Under the pieces are notes generated by a model that was given only the letters and a program-made list of their open reading frames with translations, made no database searches and was not told where the DNA came from. The position numbers were made by a program, and so were the translations under genes. From contig DIFE01000019.1 in NCBI GenBank assembly GCA_002418985.1, positions 1-7,522 on the forward strand: a DNA stretch of 7,522 nt, in the 5' to 3' direction. Positions 1 to 6,146 of the stretch are shown here, one piece after another. This DNA is from Deltaproteobacteria bacterium UBA5756 (GTDB taxonomy: Bacteria; Desulfobacterota; Syntrophorhabdia; Syntrophorhabdales; Syntrophorhabdaceae). How positions within the stretch are numbered: position 1 is the first letter of the stretch; each line of letters opens with the position of its first letter.

Positions 1-151
1 CTATATTCGGCGTATCATCGAAGGGATCGACAATGCCGACTGCCTTTCCATAATCGGTCTGCCCGAGGGCACCCCTCAGCTTTTCCAGGAATTCCCTCTT
101 GAATCGTTCCTGGGAGTCATTGAAGCAGGGATGCGCAAAATATACGTACAC
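1..151 (-). CDS. 5' fragment of a possible nucleoside 2-deoxyribosyltransferase-like protein
   Basis: Only the first 50 codons are in the window; the gene continues past base 1. I chose the GTG at 151 because GGAGGA (158-163) sits six bases upstream. A second GTG at 157 abuts that ribosome site and is less likely. The protein begins VYVYFAHPCFNDSQERFKRE and later has GIVDPFDDTPNI. A short beta strand ending in FAHP or AGP, followed by an amphipathic helix of the 'F..SQ..F...L...L' kind and a strand ending in DPFD, is the usual opening of nucleoside 2-deoxyribosyltransferase-like Rossmann-type folds. The catalytic residues of that family lie further on and cannot be checked. The opposite strand is also open here but has no start or ribosome site, so the minus reading is preferred. 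Being a coding gene is fairly sure; the family is tentative. Confidence 0.5.
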   Translation of the reverse strand, partial: MYVYFAHPCFNDSQERFKREFLEKLRGALGQTDYGKAVGIVDPFDDTPNI

Positions 152-157
152 TGTCAC

Positions 158-163
158 TCCTCC
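158..163 (-). promoter_or_regulatory. Ribosome binding site deciding the start of the gene at 151
   Basis: On the minus strand this reads GGAGGA, followed by GTGACA and then GTG. The six-base spacer favours the GTG at 151 over the GTG at 157. The site lies just downstream of two GC-rich hairpins (166-199) in the predicted leader, so its accessibility could depend on leader folding. Confidence 0.6.
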
Positions 164-165
164 TC

Positions 166-199
166 GCCGGCCGATGCCGGCCCACAGATATCCTGTGGG
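166..199 (-). other. Two adjacent perfect hairpins in the leader of the gene at 151
   Basis: First hairpin: GCCGGC (166-171), CGAT loop, GCCGGC (176-181). Second hairpin: CCCACAG (181-187), ATATC loop, CTGTGGG (193-199). They share base 181 and stand 3-8 bases from the ribosome site of the downstream gene. Neither is followed by a T-run on either strand, so they do not look like intrinsic terminators. A leader RNA structure or a protein-binding dyad is possible; no known riboswitch class is recognised. Confidence 0.5.
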
Positions 200-205
200 A
201 GGTGA

Positions 206-248
206 ATGCCCGGGGAGCATAAATAGGGGATATTTTCCCCCCGGGCAT
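206..248. repeat. 10-bp perfect inverted repeat with 23-nt loop
   Basis: Arms ATGCCCGGGG (206-215) and CCCCGGGCAT (239-248) pair perfectly. The loop is AT-rich and contains GGGGA (226-230), which could instead pair with TCCCC (236-240), so two mutually exclusive folds exist. There is no T-run after the stem in either direction, so it is not a standard intrinsic terminator. It could be a transcription-attenuating or protein-binding structure. Confidence 0.5.
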
Positions 249-297
249 GTACGAAGCTGTAACTTACGGTGGGGAGGAAACAGCGATGGTTGATCTC

Positions 298-395
298 AAT
301 ACCGAAAAGAATGCCAGCGGCTGCCGTTACGGCCTTCGCGAATGCCTGGCCCCTGCAACCCGACACTCGATGCCGCTGGCATTCTTTTCGGTATT
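298..395. repeat. 98-nt palindromic element: 24-bp perfect inverted repeat with 50-nt loop
   Basis: The arm at 298-321 begins AATACCGAAAAGAATG and ends CCAGCGGC; its exact reverse complement occupies 372-395. No mismatch occurs over 24 bp. The loop (322-371) holds smaller dyads, including GCCGTTACGGC (323-333) and TTCGCGAA (335-342). CTC flanks the element on both sides (295-297 and 396-398), compatible with, but too short to prove, a 3-bp target duplication. It lies about 50 bases past the stop of the prepilin-like gene. A stem with AAAAGAATGCC on one side and GGCATTCTTTT on the other resembles a bidirectional terminator, yet the loop is far too long for the usual kind. A small non-autonomous element or a structured RNA are alternatives. 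The inverted repeat is certain; its role is unknown. Confidence 0.75.
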
Positions 396-445
396 CTCCT
401 GATTCGCCATTCATTTGTGTGTTTTCCTCGTTCATAGTCATCACG

Positions 446-1090
446 TTACAACCTGAAAAACAGAGTAAATTTTTCGCCTGCGGCCCTGGTGTAATCTCCC
501 GATGCCTGTATGCCGCCCGTGCTCCAGTTACCATCGTCATACTGCATGTCCAGGTCCCGGCAAGCGTCGGACGGAATATCTTCGAAGGCAAGCCAGTGAC
601 CGGCGGCGGTACCCACTCTATTGTAGGTCAGGGCAACATTGCCGCTGAATGAGTGCCTGGGATTGGCAAACCCCGCGCCGCTCACGTAATTGGTCTTTCT
701 GAGTTCAAACCAAAGATCACATTGCTCGGTCCCTGTTTCCTTGCAGGCGAAATTCGGTGCAGTTGCCCCCGCCCCCACGCCCACGCGGCCATTCCCGTTG
801 CCGTTCGCGGCGGCGCTGAATTTTTGTGACGCATTGGGATCGTCACCCGGATAATAGGCAAAACGCTCGTAGTAACCGTAAAAGGCACCCGCGATCTCAT
901 CCTTCTGGTTAACAAGCTGTTTCACCTGGCCGTTCACGATAAGCGCCTGACCTTTTACGACGAGACCGATGATGATTGCGATGATCGCCATGACGACGGC
1001 GAGTTCAATGACCGTGAAACCATTTCGCCCGGTCTTCGCCTGCGCCTTTCTGTCATGATGAAGCCTTTCGTATTTGGCTTTTGTCTCCAT
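446..1090 (-). CDS. Prepilin-like protein (type IV pilin / pseudopilin N-terminal domain)
   Basis: A 214-residue precursor with the class III signal RNG|FTVIELAVVMAIIAII. Cleavage by prepilin peptidase after Gly24 would give a mature protein of about 190 residues starting with Phe, with the conserved Glu at mature position 5 and a hydrophobic helix over residues 25-46. The region GQALIVNGQVKQL...YYERFAYYPGDDPNA resembles a common group of minor pilins or pseudopilins carrying a '(Y/F)...PGDDPNA' motif. Three cysteines (116, 124, 177) allow one disulfide. It ends in FTLFFRL. The ATG at 1090 is chosen; an in-frame TTG at 1129 has no ribosome site, but the site before 1090 is also weak. The 24-residue leader is long and basic for a protein with a Phe+1 type IVa-like mature end. 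The six-copy 17-bp array lies directly upstream. No assembly genes are in view, so pilus subunit versus secretion pseudopilin cannot be decided. Confidence 0.85.
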   Translation of the reverse strand: METKAKYERLHHDRKAQAKTGRNGFTVIELAVVMAIIAIIIGLVVKGQALIVNGQVKQLVNQKDEIAGAFYGYYERFAYYPGDDPNASQKFSAAANGNGNGRVGVGAGATAPNFACKETGTEQCDLWFELRKTNYVSGAGFANPRHSFSGNVALTYNRVGTAAGHWLAFEDIPSDACRDLDMQYDDGNWSTGGIQASGDYTRAAGEKFTLFFRL

Positions 1091-1100
1091 GTCTACACTC

Positions 1101-1127
1101 AATATATTGGGAAAAAATAAGGCCTGC
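1101..1127 (-). promoter_or_regulatory. Possible sigma-70-type promoter before the prepilin-like gene
   Basis: TTGCAG and TATATT (1101-1106) are separated by 17 bp on the minus strand. The -10 matches consensus at 5 of 6 positions, the -35 at only 3 of 6. Transcription would start about four bases before the ATG at 1090, giving an almost leaderless message, consistent with the weak ribosome site there. The 17-bp repeat array sits immediately upstream, where an activator would bind. No sigma-54 signature was found here. Weak call. Confidence 0.25.
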
Positions 1128-1143
1128 AAGATGTAGAATTAAT

Positions 1144-1245
1144 TTACAGATAGGCTGATTTTACAGGTAATTTTGGTTTACAGATAACGTGAATTTACAG
1201 ATAAATCGAGGTTACAGATAAAGGATATTTACAATGAATTGGGAA
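1144..1245. repeat. Six tandem 17-bp repeats with a conserved TTACAGATA-like core
   Basis: Cores start at 1144, 1161, 1178, 1195, 1212 and 1229, every interval being exactly 17 bp. Four read TTACAGATA, one TTACAGGTA and the last TTACAATGA; five of the six are preceded by T. The eight bases between cores are not conserved. A conserved core with free spacers argues for a protein-binding array rather than a recent duplication. On the coding strand of the flanking genes the core reads TATCTGTAA. The array fills most of the gap between the histidine kinase gene and the prepilin-like gene (1090). The response regulator encoded at 2354-2962 is an obvious but untested candidate binder. Plasmid-type replication iterons look similar, but nothing else here suggests an origin. 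Confidence 0.8.
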
Positions 1246-1257
1246 AAACCATGAATA

Positions 1258-2367
1258 TTAGAGAGTTTGCTCTGCGGTAAGACTGAGGGGCCCGGCGCCT
1301 TTCATGAGAGTGACCGTAAATTCCACGCCCCGGTCGGTATTTGCCACGGTCATATTGCCGCCAAATTTTTTTACAACGTGCCTCGCCTGAAAGAGGCCGA
1401 TACCCAGTCCCGACTTCTTTGTCGTATAGAAAGGTTCAAACATCCGTTCGATATCCTTGATGGGACTACCCGTATCATAGATAATCACTGTTACCGTTTC
1501 GCCCTCTTCCCTGACGAAAGCAAAACACTCCAGTTGCGGTTCATTTGTGGCCTTCTCGCTAATGTTTTTTATTATATTGTCGAAGACGGTCACCAGTTTG
1601 TGCTTCTGTGAAAAGACACTGCCGCGTCCCGTTGCTTCGCCCCTGATACCGTAAAGCTCGAAAAGCTCTCGCAGCAGGCCGCCGACATCAACCTCCTGCT
1701 CGTCGCTTTCCTCGTCTTCCTTCTCCGTGCCAATCTCCAGCGTAGCCAGGATCTTGTCGGTCCTGACGGAAAGCGCGGGAGCCGACTCCCTCAGGTATTC
1801 AATGAACCTGTGCTCGCGCTCCGGCCCGGTAACCCTCCCGACATTATAGAGGAGGCCTTTTATGAACTGTGTCACATTCTTCACATCGTGGAGCAGAAAC
1901 GCCTGAAGCTTGGAAAAATTGTAGAGCGCCTCATTGGCCACTTTTATTCTCATAAGCAGATCCATTTCGATGAGGAGAAGGAGCGTCTCAAAGATGATCA
2001 TATAAATGTATCTCTGGTAGCCGCGCGGGCTGACAGTCACTATACCGAGACCTATGGAATAGTCGGGTCGTGTAATCTTCCGGGTAATCGTTCTTTTGTG
2101 CGCCGGTCCCGGTTTTGAGAAGGCGCTTTCGCCGTAGGTGATATCGTAAAAGATATCCTCAATCTCGGCCTTCCTCATGAGATCCCGTGCCCTGGGCAGG
2201 AAAAGGGCAATATCGTAATTGCACTCCCTGTTCGTCTCCACCATCATCAACTGGACCTTGAAGGCACGATTGGTAAGGTAGCGCAGGTAAAAAAGGATGA
2301 CGAGCACGACCAGGCCGGACACGATGACAAACATGTACATCGATTGGATGAGCTTAAGCGTCAGCAT
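1258..2367 (-). CDS. Membrane histidine kinase with PrsK-like catalytic core
   Basis: A 369-residue sensor kinase. Residues 11-30 form a clear N-terminal membrane helix. About 90 residues with no domain I recognise follow, then a second hydrophobic stretch at about 119-138. The H-box is LLHDVKN with His160 as predicted phosphorylation site, followed by a dimerisation helix pair to about 212 and an acidic linker (EKEDEESDEQE). ATP-binding motifs are present in order: N-box FDNIIKNIS (262-270), G1 YDTGSP (297-302), F-box FEPFYTTKKSG (310-320) and G2 GLGIGL (320-325). The HDxKN H-box resembles PrsK kinases of exopolysaccharide/PEP-CTERM systems; family assignment is by memory of motifs. GAGAGG lies six to seven bases before the ATG at 2367. 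The start overlaps the response regulator stop by 14 nt, so the two are coupled and very probably partners. Confidence 0.85.
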   Translation of the reverse strand: MLTLKLIQSMYMFVIVSGLVVLVILFYLRYLTNRAFKVQLMMVETNRECNYDIALFLPRARDLMRKAEIEDIFYDITYGESAFSKPGPAHKRTITRKITRPDYSIGLGIVTVSPRGYQRYIYMIIFETLLLLIEMDLLMRIKVANEALYNFSKLQAFLLHDVKNVTQFIKGLLYNVGRVTGPEREHRFIEYLRESAPALSVRTDKILATLEIGTEKEDEESDEQEVDVGGLLRELFELYGIRGEATGRGSVFSQKHKLVTVFDNIIKNISEKATNEPQLECFAFVREEGETVTVIIYDTGSPIKDIERMFEPFYTTKKSGLGIGLFQARHVVKKFGGNMTVANTDRGVEFTVTLMKGAGPLSLTAEQTL

Positions 2368-2962
2368 CGATGTCCTCTCGTCTGAAACCGAATTTCTTTA
2401 TGAAGTAATAGAGACTCTCTCTCTTGACGCCAAGAAGCTTGGCCGATTTGTAGACGTTGAAGTTCGTGTCCTTGAGAACCTTGAGAATAATATTCTTCTC
2501 CGCCTCCTCCCTGGCCGGCTGAAGCCCCTTCCCGACTTCGATGCCGAAGGTTATCTTCGCGAGGCCCTGCTCCTCGAGTTTGCGTTCCGTATCGCGAAAA
2601 AGAATGGCGCGTTCGATGGAAAAAAGCACCTGTTCAATGGAAGCCGGCTTGACGAGATAATCGAAGGCCCCCGATTTGATGGCCTCGAGTGCGGCGGTTT
2701 CCGTCTTCTGTCCCGTAAGAATGATGACCTTTATGCCGAAATTCTCGAGAATATAATGCAGGAGCCTCAACCCTTCATCGGGAGTGTTCTCGTGGGGAGG
2801 AAGCCCCAGGTCGAGGATCGCAAGGGAAATGTCGTGTTTGTTCAGAAGGTTGATGGCCTTCCTTACGTCCCCGGCCTCGAGAACCTCAAAACGCTCCTCC
2901 AGGGCAAAACGCATCTGAGCCCTGAGAGCTACATCATCCTCTGTCAGTAGAATGGTTTCCAT
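2354..2962 (-). CDS. Response regulator: PrsR-like receiver joined directly to a Fis-type HTH
   Basis: 202 residues. The receiver (1-125) has the acidic pair Asp9/Asp10, phospho-acceptor Asp51 in LAILDLGLPP, Thr83 in ILTGQ and Lys105 in LVKPAS. 'DLGLPPxxxxxxEGL' and 'ILTGQ' are typical of PrsR, the PEP-CTERM-box response regulator. PrsR normally continues into a sigma-54 AAA+ domain of roughly 240 residues; here a linker of about 30 residues (126-153) leads straight to a Fis-type helix-turn-helix (about 154-193, VYKSAKLLGVKRESLYYFIK). With no Walker motifs and no GAFTGA loop it cannot remodel sigma-54 holoenzyme and should act as a DNA-binding regulator, in the style of RegA/ActR. No frameshift is visible; the frame is open throughout. 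It is the first gene of the pair, and its kinase starts before it ends. GGA lies seven bases before the ATG, a weak ribosome site. Confidence 0.88.
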   Translation of the reverse strand: METILLTEDDVALRAQMRFALEERFEVLEAGDVRKAINLLNKHDISLAILDLGLPPHENTPDEGLRLLHYILENFGIKVIILTGQKTETAALEAIKSGAFDYLVKPASIEQVLFSIERAILFRDTERKLEEQGLAKITFGIEVGKGLQPAREEAEKNIILKVLKDTNFNVYKSAKLLGVKRESLYYFIKKFGFRREDIDADA

Positions 2963-2979
2963 GGATATTCCAGATAATC

Positions 2980-2985
2980 ATTATA
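2980..2985 (-). promoter_or_regulatory. Possible -10 element of the response regulator/kinase operon
   Basis: TATAAT, a perfect -10 hexamer, lies 17 bases before the ATG at 2962 on the minus strand. No convincing -35 hexamer is found 16-18 bp upstream, so an activator or an extended contact would be needed if this is used. The predicted leader would be about ten bases. AT-rich sequence makes chance matches likely. Confidence 0.3.
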
Positions 2986-3030
2986 ATAGTACTAACGGAG
3001 AACACTTTTAAAGAGGTTTTTCATATAATT

Positions 3031-3083
3031 TGCCTGCAGGGCAGGTTTTTCCTGCGGGAATGGTCCCTGCGGCGCTGCTGCGG
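3031..3083. other. GC-rich hairpin cluster after the methyltransferase gene
   Basis: The clearest stem is GCAGG (3041-3045), TTTTT loop, CCTGC (3051-3055). It is surrounded by further overlapping copies of CCTGC/GCAGG (3033-3075), so several alternative folds exist. It falls 10-62 bases past the stop of the methyltransferase, where the pilin operon should end. There is no U-tract after the stem, so it is at best a non-canonical terminator or an mRNA 3'-end stabiliser. Confidence 0.35.
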
Positions 3084-3092
3084 CACCATAAT

Positions 3093-3743
3093 CTAACTTT
3101 CCAGAGGTTCAAACTCTTCGAGTTCAAACAGGTTCGGCTCTTTCTTCGCCCTTACCCATATGTTCATAAAGAGTTCGGAATACCCCGAAGCCACGGAAGA
3201 CATGGGAAACCCGCCCTCTTTCAGTATGGCGAGAATCTGTTTCCTTGAATGTGTGGCCTTGTATCCCCGAATCTCAAAAGGGCTTAGCACCTTGAGCCCG
3301 ACAAAGAGATCCAGCAGTCTTTTGGTACATTTTGTCGGCGTAGTCATGATGAAAACACCGCCAGGCTTGAGAACCCTTTCGATCTCCTGAACGATACGCA
3401 GCCTCCACTTCACTCCCAGGTGTTCCCAGACACCCAGTGTGGTGACAACATCGAAGAAACTGCTGTCAAAGGGTATGCGGGCGGAATATTCGAGGTCAAT
3501 GTCGACAAGCGCAACGTCGTGCCTTCTCTTCAGGTCCATCCTGAGTTCTCTGTCGATCCCCTTGTGGAGGCCGTACTTTTGGGAAAAGTTCGTTTCAACA
3601 TGACAATTCCGAAAAAACCCGCAACCGATATCGAGAATCCGGCCCCCTTTCAATTCTGTCGGCAAAAGCGTATTAGCCTTCAGAGCGGACCTTTTTGCGG
3701 CAAAAAGCTGCCAGCGAGCGAAGCGTTGTTTATCAGCCGTCAT
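3093..3743 (-). CDS. Class I SAM-dependent methyltransferase
   Basis: 216 residues, a single-domain Rossmann-fold methyltransferase. Motif I is ILDIGCG (36-42), which binds S-adenosylmethionine. An acidic residue after strand 2 is seen at KGID (61-64). Motif IV is FDVVTTLGVWEHL (97-109), and ERVLKPGGVFIMTTP (122-136) is the post-motif strand and turn common to Methyltransf_11/25-type enzymes. The substrate cannot be read from sequence; this general type often methylates sugars, lipids or small molecules. The ATG at 3743 overlaps the TGA of the YfhO-family gene (ATGA), so translation is coupled. As the third gene behind a pilin and a probable glycosyltransferase-like membrane protein, it could methylate a pilin-linked glycan, which is inference only. 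Confidence 0.85.
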   Translation of the reverse strand: MTADKQRFARWQLFAAKRSALKANTLLPTELKGGRILDIGCGFFRNCHVETNFSQKYGLHKGIDRELRMDLKRRHDVALVDIDLEYSARIPFDSSFFDVVTTLGVWEHLGVKWRLRIVQEIERVLKPGGVFIMTTPTKCTKRLLDLFVGLKVLSPFEIRGYKATHSRKQILAILKEGGFPMSSVASGYSELFMNIWVRAKKEPNLFELEEFEPLES

Positions 3744-6133
3744 GCATCGTTGCCTTTATCATCAATGGCACTATGATCTTGCCCGTTTGGGGCTGGAGAA
3801 GAAATCCTCCTGTCTCTGAGTAACAACCATATGCAAAGCAATACCCCGAATAGTGTCAGGCAAAGACCGAGGTAAAAGGATAGAGGTACGTACCTGAAGA
3901 CAACGGTGTGCCGGCCGGCCGGTACTTCTATCGCCCGGAATGCCAGGTTGGCCCGGTATATTTTCGTCTCCTTGCCGTCGACATAAGCGCGCCATCCGGG
4001 ATAATAGGTATCGCTCAGATAAAGAAAACCGTCGCCATCCGTTTCGGAGGTGAGAACAATCCTGTTTGAATGATAGGATACAAGATGTCCGGTACCCTTT
4101 ATCGGCTTTTTGGCCAGCAGGCTTTCCCGGGCCCCCGGTAACGTAATGATAAGTTCTTTCCTGAAGTCCGACTTCTGGTCTATCATTTTGAGCATTGCTT
4201 TCTGGTCGTCGTCCACGAAATGAACCCTGTTGAAAAAAAGGAATCTTCCCGGGTATCCCCGATATGTGTAGAGGTAGGCGTCCTTATCGTTCACCTTTTC
4301 CTGTCCGTCCAGCTTAAATTCATTGTTATCTACGGGATAGGATAGGATCACATGCTTTATACCGCCGATATCCAGGAGGGCACGTGCTTCCTCAAGGCCC
4401 TGAACGCAGCGAAACAGACCAAGGTACTTCTCGTGGTAGCCTATTCTCATAACCTCGGCGCCGCCGGTGGAATAGAGTCCATGCATGGCGGCATAGGGCG
4501 AAACCAGGGTATTCTTGCCGATCAGAAGACTATTGAGATCATTCTCCGTTTTGACGGATACCATGAATCTTTCAGTCTCAGCGTTGTTTGAAATATCTCT
4601 CGCAAATCCATCCGGGGTTGTGAACCATTTCCATGACACGCTGCCATAGAAACCATAATTTGCCAGGAACAAATCCATGGCTAGAACCAGGAGCACACAG
4701 CACAACAGGATCTTCTTCAGGCGCAATCTTGCGTATAGCAGGAGACCCGTACACAGCAGGAAAGAAAAAAGCAAAAACCGTTTGGCGTTGTGCACGTTGA
4801 ACCATATCTCGTTATAGAGCGGCGGATTCATTCTCTTCTGATTGAGGAAGTTCACAATTTCCTCGTGCCGGAAGTACAGGAAACCCCAACCCAGAGCGAA
4901 GACAAAACCCGTGTAAAAGAAGACGAGGACCAGACGTTTCACAACCTTATCATTGTTTCGCAGGCCTTCCCGAAGAACATCCAGACCCATGGCAGTCGTG
5001 ACGGAAATAGCGAAAAAGAGAAGAAAGAGGAACTTCACCGGGTAGCGAACAGCGTTAAACGGCGGAATCATGTGGAGCAATTTGTATACGGGGGTATTCC
5101 CTCCCAGCCCCAGTATGAGAGAAAAGACTATGAGGCCGCCAAAAAAGAACCGCTTTCTGCCGCCTTTTAGGAAAAAGAAAGTGGAGAACAGCAGCGGGCC
5201 CATGCCCAGGTATACGGTTTTCAGCCAGGACTGGTTCAGCCAATACTTCTCAAGTGTTTGCTGATATCCGAAAACGTCCGGGAGAAAAAATTGAATGAAA
5301 TCCCTCCAGGCGAAGGACCATGTGGTTGCACTGATGTAGTTCAGGCCGGAGGATCGTATGCTTTGCCTGTGAAGCTCATAGAAGCTCGTCCATTGAATCC
5401 CCGACAGAAAAATGAAGATCGTTCCGATCCAGAGCAGGCCAAACAATCTGTCTCGTATCGATACATCGTTACTCGTGAATGCCTTGAGGAAAACAACCGT
5501 AATGAAAAGGACGATTACCGTGAGGATCACTATCTCAGGGGCACCGGCAAGGAATTGGACTACCAGGAATATCGACGAGAGGACGATATGGCGCTTACGG
5601 TTTGTCTCAAAGTACTTGATGAAATAAAGCAGGATCAGGGGGAACCAGGATACCCCGAAAAGGTGAGGGAGCAGGTTGTGAACTGAAAGGAGATACCCCG
5701 AGAGCATGAAGACCATACCGCCGGCCGCCGCGGAAAGATTCGTGACCCTGATATATCGCAGAAATGCATAAGTGGCCAAACCCGCAAAAACGAAATGAAG
5801 GATGATCAACCAGTTCCAGACGACATTGAATGGCAAGAGCAGGTAGAAGATATGGGGCGGGTAGAAAACCCCCGGCTGAAGGGTGGCCAGAAGAGGAATG
5901 CCTGAATAGTTATGGGGATTCCAGAAAGGGAACTCGAAATTCTTGAGCTGGGAAACCCACAGGAACTTCGGTGGAATAAAAAAGGGAGCGAGATCTCTCT
6001 CACAAAAAATGACCCTGGAGGAGAGCATCGGGTTGAAATACAGGACACCGACAATCAGAAAGAATAGGACTGTCAGGAGGGATTTGAGTCTATTCAACCA
6101 ATCGAAAGCGTGAGGTTCTTCAGAGAAGAACAA
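3740..6133 (-). CDS. YfhO-family polytopic membrane protein, possible GT-C glycosyltransferase
   Basis: 797 residues. After a first membrane helix (about 17-34), an outer loop has RDLAPFF (46-52, with Asp47) and FPFWNPHNYSGIPLLATLQP (68-87), followed by many membrane helices to about residue 500. A large extracytoplasmic part (about 510-735) ends with YPGWRAYVDG and YRANLAFRAIEVPAG, the hallmark C-terminal segment of YfhO proteins, before a last helix (about 752-773) and a polar tail. YfhO proteins are GT-C-like; B. subtilis YfhO is implicated in lipoteichoic acid glycosylation. The acidic loop residue is the kind of position that is catalytic in GT-C enzymes. The start is uncertain: TTG at 6133 directly follows an in-frame stop and lacks a good ribosome site; TTG at codon 13 is another choice. 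The gene begins 13 nt after the pilin stop with no terminator between, so co-transcription and a pilin-related job are plausible. Confidence 0.87.
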   Translation of the reverse strand: MFFSEEPHAFDWLNRLKSLLTVLFFLIVGVLYFNPMLSSRVIFCERDLAPFFIPPKFLWVSQLKNFEFPFWNPHNYSGIPLLATLQPGVFYPPHIFYLLLPFNVVWNWLIILHFVFAGLATYAFLRYIRVTNLSAAAGGMVFMLSGYLLSVHNLLPHLFGVSWFPLILLYFIKYFETNRKRHIVLSSIFLVVQFLAGAPEIVILTVIVLFITVVFLKAFTSNDVSIRDRLFGLLWIGTIFIFLSGIQWTSFYELHRQSIRSSGLNYISATTWSFAWRDFIQFFLPDVFGYQQTLEKYWLNQSWLKTVYLGMGPLLFSTFFFLKGGRKRFFFGGLIVFSLILGLGGNTPVYKLLHMIPPFNAVRYPVKFLFLLFFAISVTTAMGLDVLREGLRNNDKVVKRLVLVFFYTGFVFALGWGFLYFRHEEIVNFLNQKRMNPPLYNEIWFNVHNAKRFLLFSFLLCTGLLLYARLRLKKILLCCVLLVLAMDLFLANYGFYGSVSWKWFTTPDGFARDISNNAETERFMVSVKTENDLNSLLIGKNTLVSPYAAMHGLYSTGGAEVMRIGYHEKYLGLFRCVQGLEEARALLDIGGIKHVILSYPVDNNEFKLDGQEKVNDKDAYLYTYRGYPGRFLFFNRVHFVDDDQKAMLKMIDQKSDFRKELIITLPGARESLLAKKPIKGTGHLVSYHSNRIVLTSETDGDGFLYLSDTYYPGWRAYVDGKETKIYRANLAFRAIEVPAGRHTVVFRYVPLSFYLGLCLTLFGVLLCIWLLLRDRRISSPAPNGQDHSAIDDKGNDA

Positions 6134-6146
6134 TCAGATGGTTTCA

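Noticed and set aside
298..395. Integron attC site
   Set aside because: The long imperfect palindrome typical of attC is instead perfect here, and the expected RYYYAAC / GTTRRRY ends are absent. No integrase is in view.
154..441. Minus-strand open frame from an ATG just after the prepilin-like stop (about 95 codons), ending on the start region of the gene at 151
   Set aside because: It runs through the 24-bp inverted repeat and all three hairpins, has no good ribosome site, and its translation shows no domain-like pattern. The openness looks incidental.
1144..1245. CRISPR array or plasmid replication iterons
   Set aside because: The repeats are too short and the spacers far too short for CRISPR. 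No replication initiator gene, DnaA-box cluster or other plasmid feature is visible, so an origin is unsupported.
2297..2950. 217-codon plus-strand open frame opposite the response regulator
   Set aside because: It is antisense to a gene with complete receiver and HTH motifs, and its own translation has no recognisable domain.
2968..2976. TTCCAGATA upstream of the response regulator, 8 of 9 matching the array core
   Set aside because: A one-mismatch 9-mer is expected once or twice by chance in 15 kb of strand-sequence, and no second copy occurs 17 bp away. Autoregulation is possible but not supported.
5258..5686. 142-codon plus-strand open frame inside the YfhO-family gene
   Set aside because: The product is rich in charged residues, as expected from antisense of hydrophobic codons; no ribosome site or family signature.
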